Part shown: positions 9,837 to 17,656 of the stretch, in pieces
How positions within the stretch are numbered: position 1 is the stretch's first letter
How the letters are laid out: every line of letters starts with the position of its first letter
Assembly: GCF_021287045.1 (NCBI RefSeq)
Contig: NZ_JAJTBG010000014.1
Location: 30,343-94,342 of the forward strand
DNA length: 64,000 nucleotides
Direction: 5' to 3'
Source: Oryzomicrobium sp.
GTDB lineage: Bacteria; Pseudomonadota; Gammaproteobacteria; Burkholderiales; Rhodocyclaceae
Notes under the pieces: model-generated
What the model was told of the DNA's origin: nothing
Database searches by the model: none
The model's input: the letters and a program-made list of their open reading frames with translations, nothing else
Position numbers and translations under genes: made by a program

Positions 9837-11552
9837 ATGAGCGCTTTTGCCGACCGTCGTTCCAGTGATGCCGAGTCCCACACGGCTCGGAGACTCCAAG
9901 CCGCCGGCCAGGCCGGGGTAGCGCAGTTCGCCCCCTTTGTCCCGGAATCCCCTCAGAGTCTCGCCTTGCAAGCCAGGGCCGATGCCGGCGCCCAGGTCCG
10001 CCGCCTCGAACGGCTGGCCGTCGCGCAGCGCCAGGGGGCTGATGAGGATGAGACGCTGCAACCCAAGGCGCTCCCGGCGCAACGGGTGGGCGAAGGCGAC
10101 GAGGAAGTGCCTCTCCAGAGGCGCTTCACGGCCGAGGGGGCAGTCGGGGGCGAAGTACGCAGTTCCAGCCCCTTGAGCGAGGCGGCCAGCCCCAACCGTA
10201 CCGGCTTGCCCGACCCCCTCAAGGCCGGCATCGAGGCCCTTTCCGGAATCTCCATGGGCGGCGTGCGGGTGCATTACAACTCCGACAAGCCCGCCCAGCT
10301 CAGCGCCCTGGCCTTTGCCCAAGGTTCCGACATCCATGTGGCGCCGGGGCAGGAAAGGCATCTGCCCCACGAGGCGTGGCACGTGGTGCAGCAGGCCCAG
10401 GGGCGGGTGAAGCCCACGTTTCAGATGAAGAGCGCTCCGGTGAACGATGATCCGAGCCTGGAGCGGGAGGCGGACGCCATGGGCGACGCCGCAATGGGCG
10501 TCGGACAGAGAATGGCTCAAACGCTGGCAGGGGCCGGAACGCATGCCCTGGAGCGCTCGTCGGTCGCCGCCAGGAATTCATTGTGCAAGCCAGACCTTGC
10601 CTCGGCGGGGGGCGTCCAGCGCGTCGTCCAGCGGCTCATCATGCCGATACAGAATCTCCTCGTTCCCCTGGCGGGGAATACGCTGGCCAAGTTCAATGAA
10701 GTCATGGCGGCAATGAATATGCTGCCCTTGGGCCCCGCCGCAGGCATCGTCGTGCTGGTTCAGGTCGATGACCAGCATACGCCCAACCCGGCAGAGACCG
10801 ATCTGAGCAACCAGCCGGGCGTGGACATCGAGGTGACGATCAGGAAGTGGTACCTGGACATCACCTCCGTCGGGGAAATCGTCGGCCTGGTCGCCCACGA
10901 ACTGGGCGTCCACAACCTGGCCGACATGATGATTTCGAGAAGGGCCGGGCGGCGCGAGCGGCGGCGCAATGCCGCGGGCACCGGCTTCCAGGTGAACGTC
11001 AATGGCCGGGTCCATGGCGTGACCGGCTGGAATGCCCCCGTTGCCAACAACTGGGATGCCCAGGGCCGGCAGCGCGACCACGTCAATGTGGTGCGGGACC
11101 CCGGCGGCGTTGCGGGCAATGCCTCGGCGAGAACGCGGGCCTACGTGGACACCATGCTGAGCCTGGGGGACCAGATCAACGCCGTGCCTGCGGTCGGGCC
11201 CGCGGCGATTGCCGCGCGGCAACAGAAGCTGCGGGATCTGGTCCAGACTTTCCTCTTCGACTACGCCCGCATTCTGGTAACGAACGATGGGGGCGCCTGG
11301 GCGACGTTCAGGGATGCCGGCTTTATCGCCGACGTCATGAACTGGTACGAGAACGTGCTCGTCGCCCGCCATGCCGCAGCCCATCCATGGCTGCCGTTTC
11401 TGGCCGGGAATGCCACGGGCTGGGGCCTGCGCGGCTGGCTGCTGGGCAAGCTGGCCGCCTATTTCGCCAACCGGGCCGGGACCATGGTGCGCCGGGCGGC
11501 GAATTGGGTCGGGCGGTCCGTCGCTGGGGCCTGGCGCTGGGCCTTCGGCTGA
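9837..11552 (+). CDS. eCIS core domain (DUF4157) protein with C-terminal zincin-like domain; putative effector/toxin
   Basis: 571 residues. Residues 125-215 match the DUF4157/eCIS-core signature: LPDPLKAGIEALSG, VHYNSDKPAQLSALAFAQG, DIHVAPGQERHLPHEAWHVV (zinc motif HEAWH, 178-182) and EREAD. The N-terminal 120 residues are low-complexity with QR-rich motifs (PLQRRF), as is usual in the family. A C-terminal domain from about residue 265 follows VQRVVQR. It holds a second motif, HELGVH (HExxxH, 354-359), and ends in an amphipathic Trp/Arg-rich stretch. DUF4157 proteins are linked to extracellular contractile injection systems and polymorphic toxins. No injection-system gene is nearby, so effector function is inference. 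A strong ribosome site, AAAGGAG, precedes ATG 9837. Flanking genes are unrelated and the following gene is convergent. Confidence 0.8.
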   Translation: MSAFADRRSSDAESHTARRLQAAGQAGVAQFAPFVPESPQSLALQARADAGAQVRRLERLAVAQRQGADEDETLQPKALPAQRVGEGDEEVPLQRRFTAEGAVGGEVRSSSPLSEAASPNRTGLPDPLKAGIEALSGISMGGVRVHYNSDKPAQLSALAFAQGSDIHVAPGQERHLPHEAWHVVQQAQGRVKPTFQMKSAPVNDDPSLEREADAMGDAAMGVGQRMAQTLAGAGTHALERSSVAARNSLCKPDLASAGGVQRVVQRLIMPIQNLLVPLAGNTLAKFNEVMAAMNMLPLGPAAGIVVLVQVDDQHTPNPAETDLSNQPGVDIEVTIRKWYLDITSVGEIVGLVAHELGVHNLADMMISRRAGRRERRRNAAGTGFQVNVNGRVHGVTGWNAPVANNWDAQGRQRDHVNVVRDPGGVAGNASARTRAYVDTMLSLGDQINAVPAVGPAAIAARQQKLRDLVQTFLFDYARILVTNDGGAWATFRDAGFIADVMNWYENVLVARHAAAHPWLPFLAGNATGWGLRGWLLGKLAAYFANRAGTMVRRAANWVGRSVAGAWRWAFG

Positions 11553-11620
11553 CCCCATCGCCGCTAGCCGCCTGGCCCGGCAACCGGGCTAGACAATCGC
11601 TCCAGGCAGCCGGGACAAGC

Positions 11621-12364
11621 TCAGGCTGCGCGATGCCGCAGCACCAGGCCGATGGCGAGCAGCGCCACGCCGGCCAGGGCGACCCAGGCGGGCTGGGCCT
11701 GGGCCGGGGATACGGCCGGGGCCTGGCCCGGGCCGCGCAGGATCAGCCGCCGGTTGGCCTGGACGACTTCCACGTGGCGCAGGAAATTCTGGCCGAGCAG
11801 GGCCATGGGCTGGCTGCCGGGCATGACGCCGACCGACAGGGGCAGGGGGCCGATGCCGCCGGCGGACACCTGCTGGCTCGCCACCATGCGGCCGGCCGCC
11901 GGCCCGGCGGCGGTCATGAAGGTGGCGCCGCGTCCGGGGCCGAGGTCCAGCTGGTCGGCCAGGGATTGGCTGACCGAGACGACGCTGGCGCCGCTGTCGA
12001 TGAGAAAGCTGACCGGCCGGCCGTTGATCCGGCCGTCGATGTAGTGGTGCCCGTCCGGGGCGGCGGGAACGGTGATCTCGATCTGCCCGCCGGCCTGGCG
12101 CACGGCCGGGCTGCCCAGCCAGAGGAAGAAGGCGAAGAGCAGGGCGCCCAGGCCGAGGACGAAACACAGGGCCGCCAGGGTCGAGGTCCCGGGCGGCCTT
12201 CCTGCCCGTGCCCCAGTGTTTGGCGTGTGCGGCGTGTTGCGGGCCAGGGCGCCGCGCACCGTTTGCAGGCGCCGTTCCTTTTCCCCTTCGCTCAGGCGGA
12301 AGCGGTTTTGGCTAGCCTCTTGGAGGCGTTCCTGTCCCGATGCTTCCCTGTCGTCGCTCGCCAT
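11621..12364 (-). CDS. membrane-anchored retropepsin-like aspartic protease
   Basis: 247 residues. A first membrane segment (LAALCFVLGLGALLFAFFLW, about 62-81) is followed by a single clan AA aspartic protease domain with active site FLIDSGASVVSVS, where Ser replaces the more usual Thr of DTGA. The flap/second-half element PMALLGQNFLRHVEV is also present. A C-terminal hydrophobic helix (WVALAGVALLAIGLVL) ends in HRAA. It resembles the bacterial TIGR02281-type retropepsin-like proteins; substrates are unknown. The open frame extends 66 codons upstream, but ATG 12364 (MASDDREASGQ) is chosen because upstream codons overlap the neighbouring radical SAM gene. A hairpin GCCCGG-CAA-CCGGGC lies in the convergent gap at 11575-11589. 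Confidence 0.8.
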   Translation of the reverse strand: MASDDREASGQERLQEASQNRFRLSEGEKERRLQTVRGALARNTPHTPNTGARAGRPPGTSTLAALCFVLGLGALLFAFFLWLGSPAVRQAGGQIEITVPAAPDGHHYIDGRINGRPVSFLIDSGASVVSVSQSLADQLDLGPGRGATFMTAAGPAAGRMVASQQVSAGGIGPLPLSVGVMPGSQPMALLGQNFLRHVEVVQANRRLILRGPGQAPAVSPAQAQPAWVALAGVALLAIGLVLRHRAA

Positions 12365-12450
12365 GGCCGGCCGTACCCCGCGTGATGGTGGGCGGCCATG
12401 CTGGCATGAAAGCCGGCCGAGGGGAACCGGTTGGGGCGATGCTCGCGGCA

Positions 12451-13656
12451 TCAGAACAGGGAAAGTTGCGAATCTTCCCCATTCGCCCGGCGGCGCTTGG
12501 CGGCGGAACGGGGCGGCACAGCAGCCTGGGCAGGCTGGGGCGGCGGCATGAAGCGGCTGCAATCCAGGGGCGGCGGGCTGGTGAAGCCGAGCCGCCTGCG
12601 GGCGAGGCGGAAGCGCTGCCCCATCAGCTCGGCGTAATGGCCCAGGCCGCGTAGGCGGTGGCCGAAGCGCGGGTCGTTGCGCCGGCCGCCGCGCATGTCG
12701 TAGAGCACCGCCATCACCCGGGCGGCCTTGCCCGGGGCATGGCGCGCCAGCCAGTCCTCGAGCAGGGGCGCCACCTCATGGGGCAGGCGCAGCACGCCGT
12801 AGTGGGCCCAGGCGGCGCCGGCCTGGCGGGCCGCCTCCAGGCCCTTTTCCAGTTCGTGGTCGTTGAGCCCGGGGATCAGGGGGGCGAAGGACACCCCCAC
12901 CGGTACGCCGGCTTCGGCCAGGGCGCGGATCGCCGCCAGGCGCCGCTGGGGCGAGGCGGCTCGGGGTTCGAGATGGCGCGCCAGTTCGGCCGATAGGCCG
13001 GTCAGGGAGACGGCGGCGGTCACCAGGTTTTCCGCCGCCAGGGCGGCGAGCAGGTCGATGTCCCGTTCGATCAGGGCGCTCTTGGTGATGAGGGACACCG
13101 GGTGGCGGCAGGCGAGCAGCACCTCCAGGATGCGTCGGGTCAGCCGGGTCTGGCGTTCCACCGGCTGGTAGGCGTCCGTATTGACCCCCAGGGCGATCGG
13201 CGCGCAGACGTAGCCGGGCCGGGCCAGCTCGGCGGCGAGCAGTTCCGGGGCGTCCGGCTTGTGGAAAATCTGGGTCTCGAAGTCGAGGCCCGGCGAAAGC
13301 CCCAGGTAGTTGTGGCTGGGCCGGGCGTAGCAGTAGATGCAGCCGTGCTCGCAGCCCCGGTAGGGATTGATGGAGCGGTCGAAGGGCAGGTCCGGCGACT
13401 CGTTGCGGGCAATCACGGTGCGGGCCGTGTCGATCAGCAGCTGGGTGCGCGGGTCGGGCAGCAGGGGCGCCTCGTCCGGCGCCTGCTCCCAGCCCACCCG
13501 ATCGGCTTCCACCACCTCGTCCGGCCGGTCCCGCTGCCAGGCGTCGAAACGGCCGGCGACGTTGGCCGCGCTGCCCCGGCCCCGGGGGGCGGGGCGGGCC
13601 GGTGCCGCGGGGTCTTGGGCAGGCGGTGGCGGGGGACGGCGGTCGGGGCGATCCAT
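12451..13656 (-). CDS. PA0069 family radical SAM protein (spore photoproduct lyase-like)
   Basis: 401 residues with the radical SAM cluster motif CEHGCIYCYAR (CxxxCxxC), preceded by NPYRGC, as in the PA0069/SplB-like family. GVNTDAYQPVE and LITKSALIERD, typical of that family, are also present. The N-terminus is Pro/Arg-rich and the C-terminus ends SQLSLF. Reactions of the family are not established; relatives are often linked to DNA repair. ATG 13656 is preceded by a possible -10 (TATACT on the minus strand, 13673-13678). It is divergent from the DAHP synthase gene. Confidence 0.88.
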   Translation of the reverse strand: MDRPDRRPPPPPAQDPAAPARPAPRGRGSAANVAGRFDAWQRDRPDEVVEADRVGWEQAPDEAPLLPDPRTQLLIDTARTVIARNESPDLPFDRSINPYRGCEHGCIYCYARPSHNYLGLSPGLDFETQIFHKPDAPELLAAELARPGYVCAPIALGVNTDAYQPVERQTRLTRRILEVLLACRHPVSLITKSALIERDIDLLAALAAENLVTAAVSLTGLSAELARHLEPRAASPQRRLAAIRALAEAGVPVGVSFAPLIPGLNDHELEKGLEAARQAGAAWAHYGVLRLPHEVAPLLEDWLARHAPGKAARVMAVLYDMRGGRRNDPRFGHRLRGLGHYAELMGQRFRLARRRLGFTSPPPLDCSRFMPPPQPAQAAVPPRSAAKRRRANGEDSQLSLF

Positions 13657-13796
13657 GGAGGCAGTATAGAACCGGGCGGCCGGCGATGCCGGGGGGCTGC
13701 CCCGAGGCCGCCCGGCTCCGGTAGAATCGAACGTTTCCCCGCCGTTCGCGCCGCGTCGTTCTCGCTAAGAACGCGCTTTTTTCCGGGATCACCGCC

Positions 13797-14912
13797 ATGT
13801 CGCTCCACTCCGCCGCCCTTGCCCACACCTCCGCCGGCAACGCGTCCAAGCCGGTCACCGACGATGTCCGCATCAAGGAGATCAAGGAACTGGTACCGCC
13901 GGCCCACGTGTTTCGCGAATACCCCCTGAGCAACCGGGCGGCCCAGATCACCTATCAGGCCCGCCAGGGCATCCACCGCATCCTGCACGGCGCCGACGAC
14001 CGGCTGGTGGTGGTGGTCGGCCCCTGTTCGATCCACGACACCGACGCCGCCCTGGACTATGCCCGCCGCCTGGAACCCCAGGCCCGCCAGCACCAGGACG
14101 ACCTCTTGGTGGTGATGCGCGTCTATTTCGAGAAGCCGCGCACCACCGTGGGCTGGAAGGGCCTGATCAACGATCCGCGCATGGACGGCAGCTTCCGCAT
14201 CAACGAGGGCCTGCGCCTGGCGCGCAAGCTGCTGCTCGACGTCAATGAACTGGGCCTGCCCTGCGCCACCGAGTTCCTCGACACCATCACCCCGCAATAC
14301 ACCGCCGACCTGATCGCCTGGGGCGCCATCGGCGCCCGCACCACCGAATCCCAGGTGCACCGCGAGCTGGCCTCCGGCCTGTCGTGTCCGGTGGGCTTCA
14401 AGAACGGCACCGACGGCAACGTCAAGATCGCCGTGGACGCCATCCGCGCCGCCCAGAGCCCGCACCATTTCCTGTCGGTGACCAAGTCCGGCCACACCGC
14501 CATCGTCTCCACCCTGGGCAATGAGGACTGCCACGTCATCCTGCGTGGCGGCAAGGCGCCCAACTACGACGCCGCCAGCGTGGACGTGGCCTGCAAGGAC
14601 ATCGCCGCCGCCGGCATGGCCGCCCGGGTGATGGTCGATTTCTCCCACGGCAACAGCAGCAAGCAGTACAAGCGCCAGATGGACGTCAGCACCGACGTGG
14701 CCGCCCAGCTGGCCGGCGGCGAGGAGCGCATCATCGGCGTGATGGTCGAGTCGAACATCGTCGAGGGGCGCCAGGACCACGTGCCGGGCCAGGCCCTGAC
14801 CTACGGCCAGAGCGTCACCGACGCCTGCGTCGGCTGGGACGACAGCGCCGCCATCCTGGAGCAGCTGGCCGCCGCCGTGCGCGCCCGCCGCCTGGTGGAG
14901 GCGAGCGCCTGA
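13797..14912 (+). CDS. aroG: 3-deoxy-7-phosphoheptulonate synthase, AroG/AroF class
   Basis: Condenses phosphoenolpyruvate and erythrose-4-phosphate to DAHP, the first step of the shikimate pathway. The 371-residue type I alpha enzyme shows the family motifs GPCSIHD, KPRTTVGWKGLINDP, ATEFLDTITPQY, WGAIGARTTESQ, GFKNGTDGN and DFSHGNSSKQYKRQ. The length is close to E. coli AroG/F/H (about 350). Which aromatic amino acid feeds back cannot be decided from sequence. A possible -10 TAGAAT lies about 70 bp upstream. The radical SAM gene diverges across 140 bp. Confidence 0.93.
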   Translation: MSLHSAALAHTSAGNASKPVTDDVRIKEIKELVPPAHVFREYPLSNRAAQITYQARQGIHRILHGADDRLVVVVGPCSIHDTDAALDYARRLEPQARQHQDDLLVVMRVYFEKPRTTVGWKGLINDPRMDGSFRINEGLRLARKLLLDVNELGLPCATEFLDTITPQYTADLIAWGAIGARTTESQVHRELASGLSCPVGFKNGTDGNVKIAVDAIRAAQSPHHFLSVTKSGHTAIVSTLGNEDCHVILRGGKAPNYDAASVDVACKDIAAAGMAARVMVDFSHGNSSKQYKRQMDVSTDVAAQLAGGEERIIGVMVESNIVEGRQDHVPGQALTYGQSVTDACVGWDDSAAILEQLAAAVRARRLVEASA

Positions 14913-15132
14913 TCTTGCCCCACGGGCTCCGCCGTCCGGCGTTTCGCCCGGCTGGCGGGGCGCAGTACCCCGTAGCACCCCGCATCGCGCTGTATCCCGC
15001 AGTTTTCCCGTTCCCCGGCCCGGCCGGGAGCGGCGAGCGCGGACCGGACCGGCCGGACCTGCACCGCAGGCCGCCCCGGTCCGGTTTCGTTTATCCGAAT
15101 CCTGTCCGAACCCGTTTCTGTCTTCCTCGCCC

Positions 15133-16671
15133 GTGACCACTCCATTCCGTACCGCCAACCCCCTGGCATCTCCGGCCGTCTGGCTGGGGCTGGTCCTGCT
15201 CTACGTATTCCGTGGCTTTTTGTCGTGGAAACTGCCGATCACCGGCGACGAAGCCTATTTCTACTGGTGGGGCGTGCGCCCGGACTGGGGCTTCTACGAC
15301 CACCCGCCCATGGTCGGCTGGTGGATCGCCCTGCTGCTCAAGATTTCCCACGCGGAGTGGGCCATCCGCCTGCCGGCCCTGCTGCTGCCCATCCCGGTGG
15401 CGGCCTGCGCCTGGACCCTGGCCAAGCCGGCGGGGGAGGAGCGGGCCGGCTACGCCGCCCTGTTCACCCTGCTGATGCCGGCCTCGGTGGTGAACGTGCT
15501 GATCACCACCGACATCCCCCTGATCTTCTGGTCGGTGCTGTCGGTCACCGCCTACGTCACCGGCCTGCGCCGCCAATGCCTGGCCAGCCATGCTGCCGCC
15601 GGCCTGTTCCTCGCCCTGGCCTTCCTCTCCAAATACTTCGCCGTGCTGCTCGGGGTGGCCTACGTGATCCACACCGTGGCGGTGCGCCGCGACGAGAAGC
15701 GCTGGGCCGGCCTGTTCCTGCTGGTGCTGTTCGCCCTGCCCGGGCCGATCCTCAACATCTGGTACAACCAGGGCCACGGCTGGGCCAACGTGATGTTCAA
15801 CGCCTTCAACCGCCACGAGGGCAACAATTCGGGCATCAGCTGGCAGCACCCGGTGACCTATGCGGTGACCCTGCTCTACGTGCTCACCCCCTTCCTGGTG
15901 GCCTTCCTGTGGCGCGACACCCGGGCGGTGCTGGAGGCCGGGCGGCGCGACGCCGGGGTGCGCGCCCTGTACTGGCTGGCCCTGATTCCCTTCGTCCTGT
16001 TCGGCCTGATGTCGGTGGGCAAGACCATCGGCCTGCACTGGCTGCTGTCCTTCGCCCCCCTGCTCGCCGTGGCCGCCGCCTGCGGCCTGCCCGACGGGCG
16101 CCTGCCCCGGCTGTCGCGCTGGCTGGCCGGTTTTGCCCTGGTGCATATGGTGGTGCTGGGGGTGGTGGTGGAGGCGCCGATCAGCTGGTGGAAGTCCACC
16201 AAGTGGTACGACGGGGTGGTGCTGACGGTGAAGTCCCAGGAACTGCTGGCCGAGCTCAAGCCCTACGAGGCCGACTACGTCTTCGCCAGCGATGGCTATT
16301 CCAACGCCGTGACCCTGGGCTACGACGCCCAGCGCTACTTCATCGTCTTCGGCCCGGGCTCGTCCCACGCCCGCCACGACGACATTTACACCGACTTTCG
16401 CGAGCTGGACGGCAAGAACATCCTCACCGTGCGCAAGTCCGAGCCCAACCTGGACGACTACCGCCCCTATTTCCGCCGCGTCGAGCTCAAGCAGTTCGAT
16501 CTGGACGGGGTGACCTTCTATCTGGTGCTCGGCCAGGGCTTCCGCTACGAGCCCTACCGGGACACGGTGCTGCGCCAGGTCAAGGACCGCTGGTACCGGG
16601 TGCCGGCCTATCTGCCGATGAGCGCCTGCTACTTCGCCGACAAGTACTTCCCCGGCGAAACCTGCCGCTGA
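15133..16671 (+). CDS. ArnT/PMT-type glycosyltransferase family 39 membrane protein
   Basis: 512 residues with many hydrophobic segments. The catalytic loop typical of GT39/GT83 enzymes follows the first helix: ITGDEAYFYWWGVRPDWGFY, then DHPPMVGWW, with acidic GDE and DHPP elements. Such enzymes transfer sugars from polyprenyl-phosphate donors to lipids or proteins on the periplasmic face. The start is GTG 15133 (MTTPFRTANPLASPAVW); no ATG precedes the first helix. The UbiA-family gene follows after 13 bp and could make or modify the polyprenyl-phosphate donor. ArnT itself is about 550 residues; acceptor and sugar are unknown. Confidence 0.85.
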   Translation: MTTPFRTANPLASPAVWLGLVLLYVFRGFLSWKLPITGDEAYFYWWGVRPDWGFYDHPPMVGWWIALLLKISHAEWAIRLPALLLPIPVAACAWTLAKPAGEERAGYAALFTLLMPASVVNVLITTDIPLIFWSVLSVTAYVTGLRRQCLASHAAAGLFLALAFLSKYFAVLLGVAYVIHTVAVRRDEKRWAGLFLLVLFALPGPILNIWYNQGHGWANVMFNAFNRHEGNNSGISWQHPVTYAVTLLYVLTPFLVAFLWRDTRAVLEAGRRDAGVRALYWLALIPFVLFGLMSVGKTIGLHWLLSFAPLLAVAAACGLPDGRLPRLSRWLAGFALVHMVVLGVVVEAPISWWKSTKWYDGVVLTVKSQELLAELKPYEADYVFASDGYSNAVTLGYDAQRYFIVFGPGSSHARHDDIYTDFRELDGKNILTVRKSEPNLDDYRPYFRRVELKQFDLDGVTFYLVLGQGFRYEPYRDTVLRQVKDRWYRVPAYLPMSACYFADKYFPGETCR

Positions 16672-16684
16672 CCGGGCGCCGACC

Positions 16685-17548
16685 ATGTTCCGCCCCTACC
16701 TGCAACTGCTGCGCCCCCTGCAATGGGTGAAGAACGGCTTCGTCTTCGTCGGCGTGCTGTTCTCCCACAGCTGGGGCCAGCCGGACCTGCTGCGCGCCGC
16801 CCTGCTGGCCTTCGCCGCCTTCTCCCTGGCGGCGTCCAGCATCTACGTGGGCAACGACTACATGGACCGGGAGCAGGACCGGCTTCACCCGCGCAAGCGC
16901 CGCCGCCCCCTGGCCGCCGGCACTGTGCAGCCGGGCGCCGCCCTGGCCCTGGGGCTGGCCTGCGCCGTCGCCGGCCTGGCCCTGGCCGCCAGCGTGTCGG
17001 GCCCCCTGTTCCTGGTCATCGCCGCCTACCTGGGGCTCAACCTGGGCTATTCCCTGGGCTGGAAGCACGTGCCGGTGCTGGACGTGTCGATCATCGCCGC
17101 CGGCTTCATGCTGCGCATCCTGGCCGGCACCAAGGGCATCGGCATCGTGCCGTCCTACTGGCTGCTGCTGTGCGGGCTGATGGTCACCCTGTTCCTCGGC
17201 TTCGCCAAGCGCCGGGCCGAGTTGAACGCCCTGGAGGACGAGGCCGGCAGCCACCGCAAGGTGCTCAACGACTACGACACGGTGCTGCTCGACCAGCTCA
17301 TCGCCATCTGCGCCGCCGCTACCATCGTCAGTTACAGCCTGTACACCGTCAGCGCCGAGACCGTGGCCCTGCACGGCACCCGCTACCTGGTCTACACGGT
17401 GCCTTTCGTGGTGTACGGCATCTTCCGCTACCTGTTCCTGCTGCACCGGCGCGGCGGCGGCGGCGACCCGACCACCGAGATCCTCGACCCCCACCTGCTG
17501 GTCACCGGCGCCCTGTGGCTGGCGGCGGTGGTCTGGCTGCTGGCGTGA
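16685..17548 (+). CDS. UbiA-family prenyltransferase, decaprenyl-phosphate phosphoribosyltransferase-like
   Basis: 287 residues, about eight membrane helices. N-terminus LQLLRPLQWVKNGFVFVGVL and Asp-rich motif NDYMDREQDRLHPRKRRRPL (NDxxDxxxD) match UbiA enzymes of the DPPR synthase branch, which transfer phosphoribose from PRPP to polyprenyl phosphate. The second Asp motif is YLGLNLGYSLGWKHVPVLDV, and FAKRRAEL is another signature of the branch. It sits 13 bp after the GT39-like gene, so the two likely form an operon acting on polyprenyl-phosphate-linked sugars. The epimerase genes dprE1/dprE2 of the mycobacterial pathway are not adjacent. A quinone-prenyltransferase role is less likely given the motif set. 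Confidence 0.85.
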   Translation: MFRPYLQLLRPLQWVKNGFVFVGVLFSHSWGQPDLLRAALLAFAAFSLAASSIYVGNDYMDREQDRLHPRKRRRPLAAGTVQPGAALALGLACAVAGLALAASVSGPLFLVIAAYLGLNLGYSLGWKHVPVLDVSIIAAGFMLRILAGTKGIGIVPSYWLLLCGLMVTLFLGFAKRRAELNALEDEAGSHRKVLNDYDTVLLDQLIAICAAATIVSYSLYTVSAETVALHGTRYLVYTVPFVVYGIFRYLFLLHRRGGGGDPTTEILDPHLLVTGALWLAAVVWLLA

Positions 17549-17656
17549 ATACGATTCCGGGCTGGCTATGCCGTTCGTCAGGGGTGACTGGCGGGCGACA
17601 TGTCGAAAGGATAAAATCATGCCCTTTATATCCGGCCCGGCTGCACTCCTGATGCG

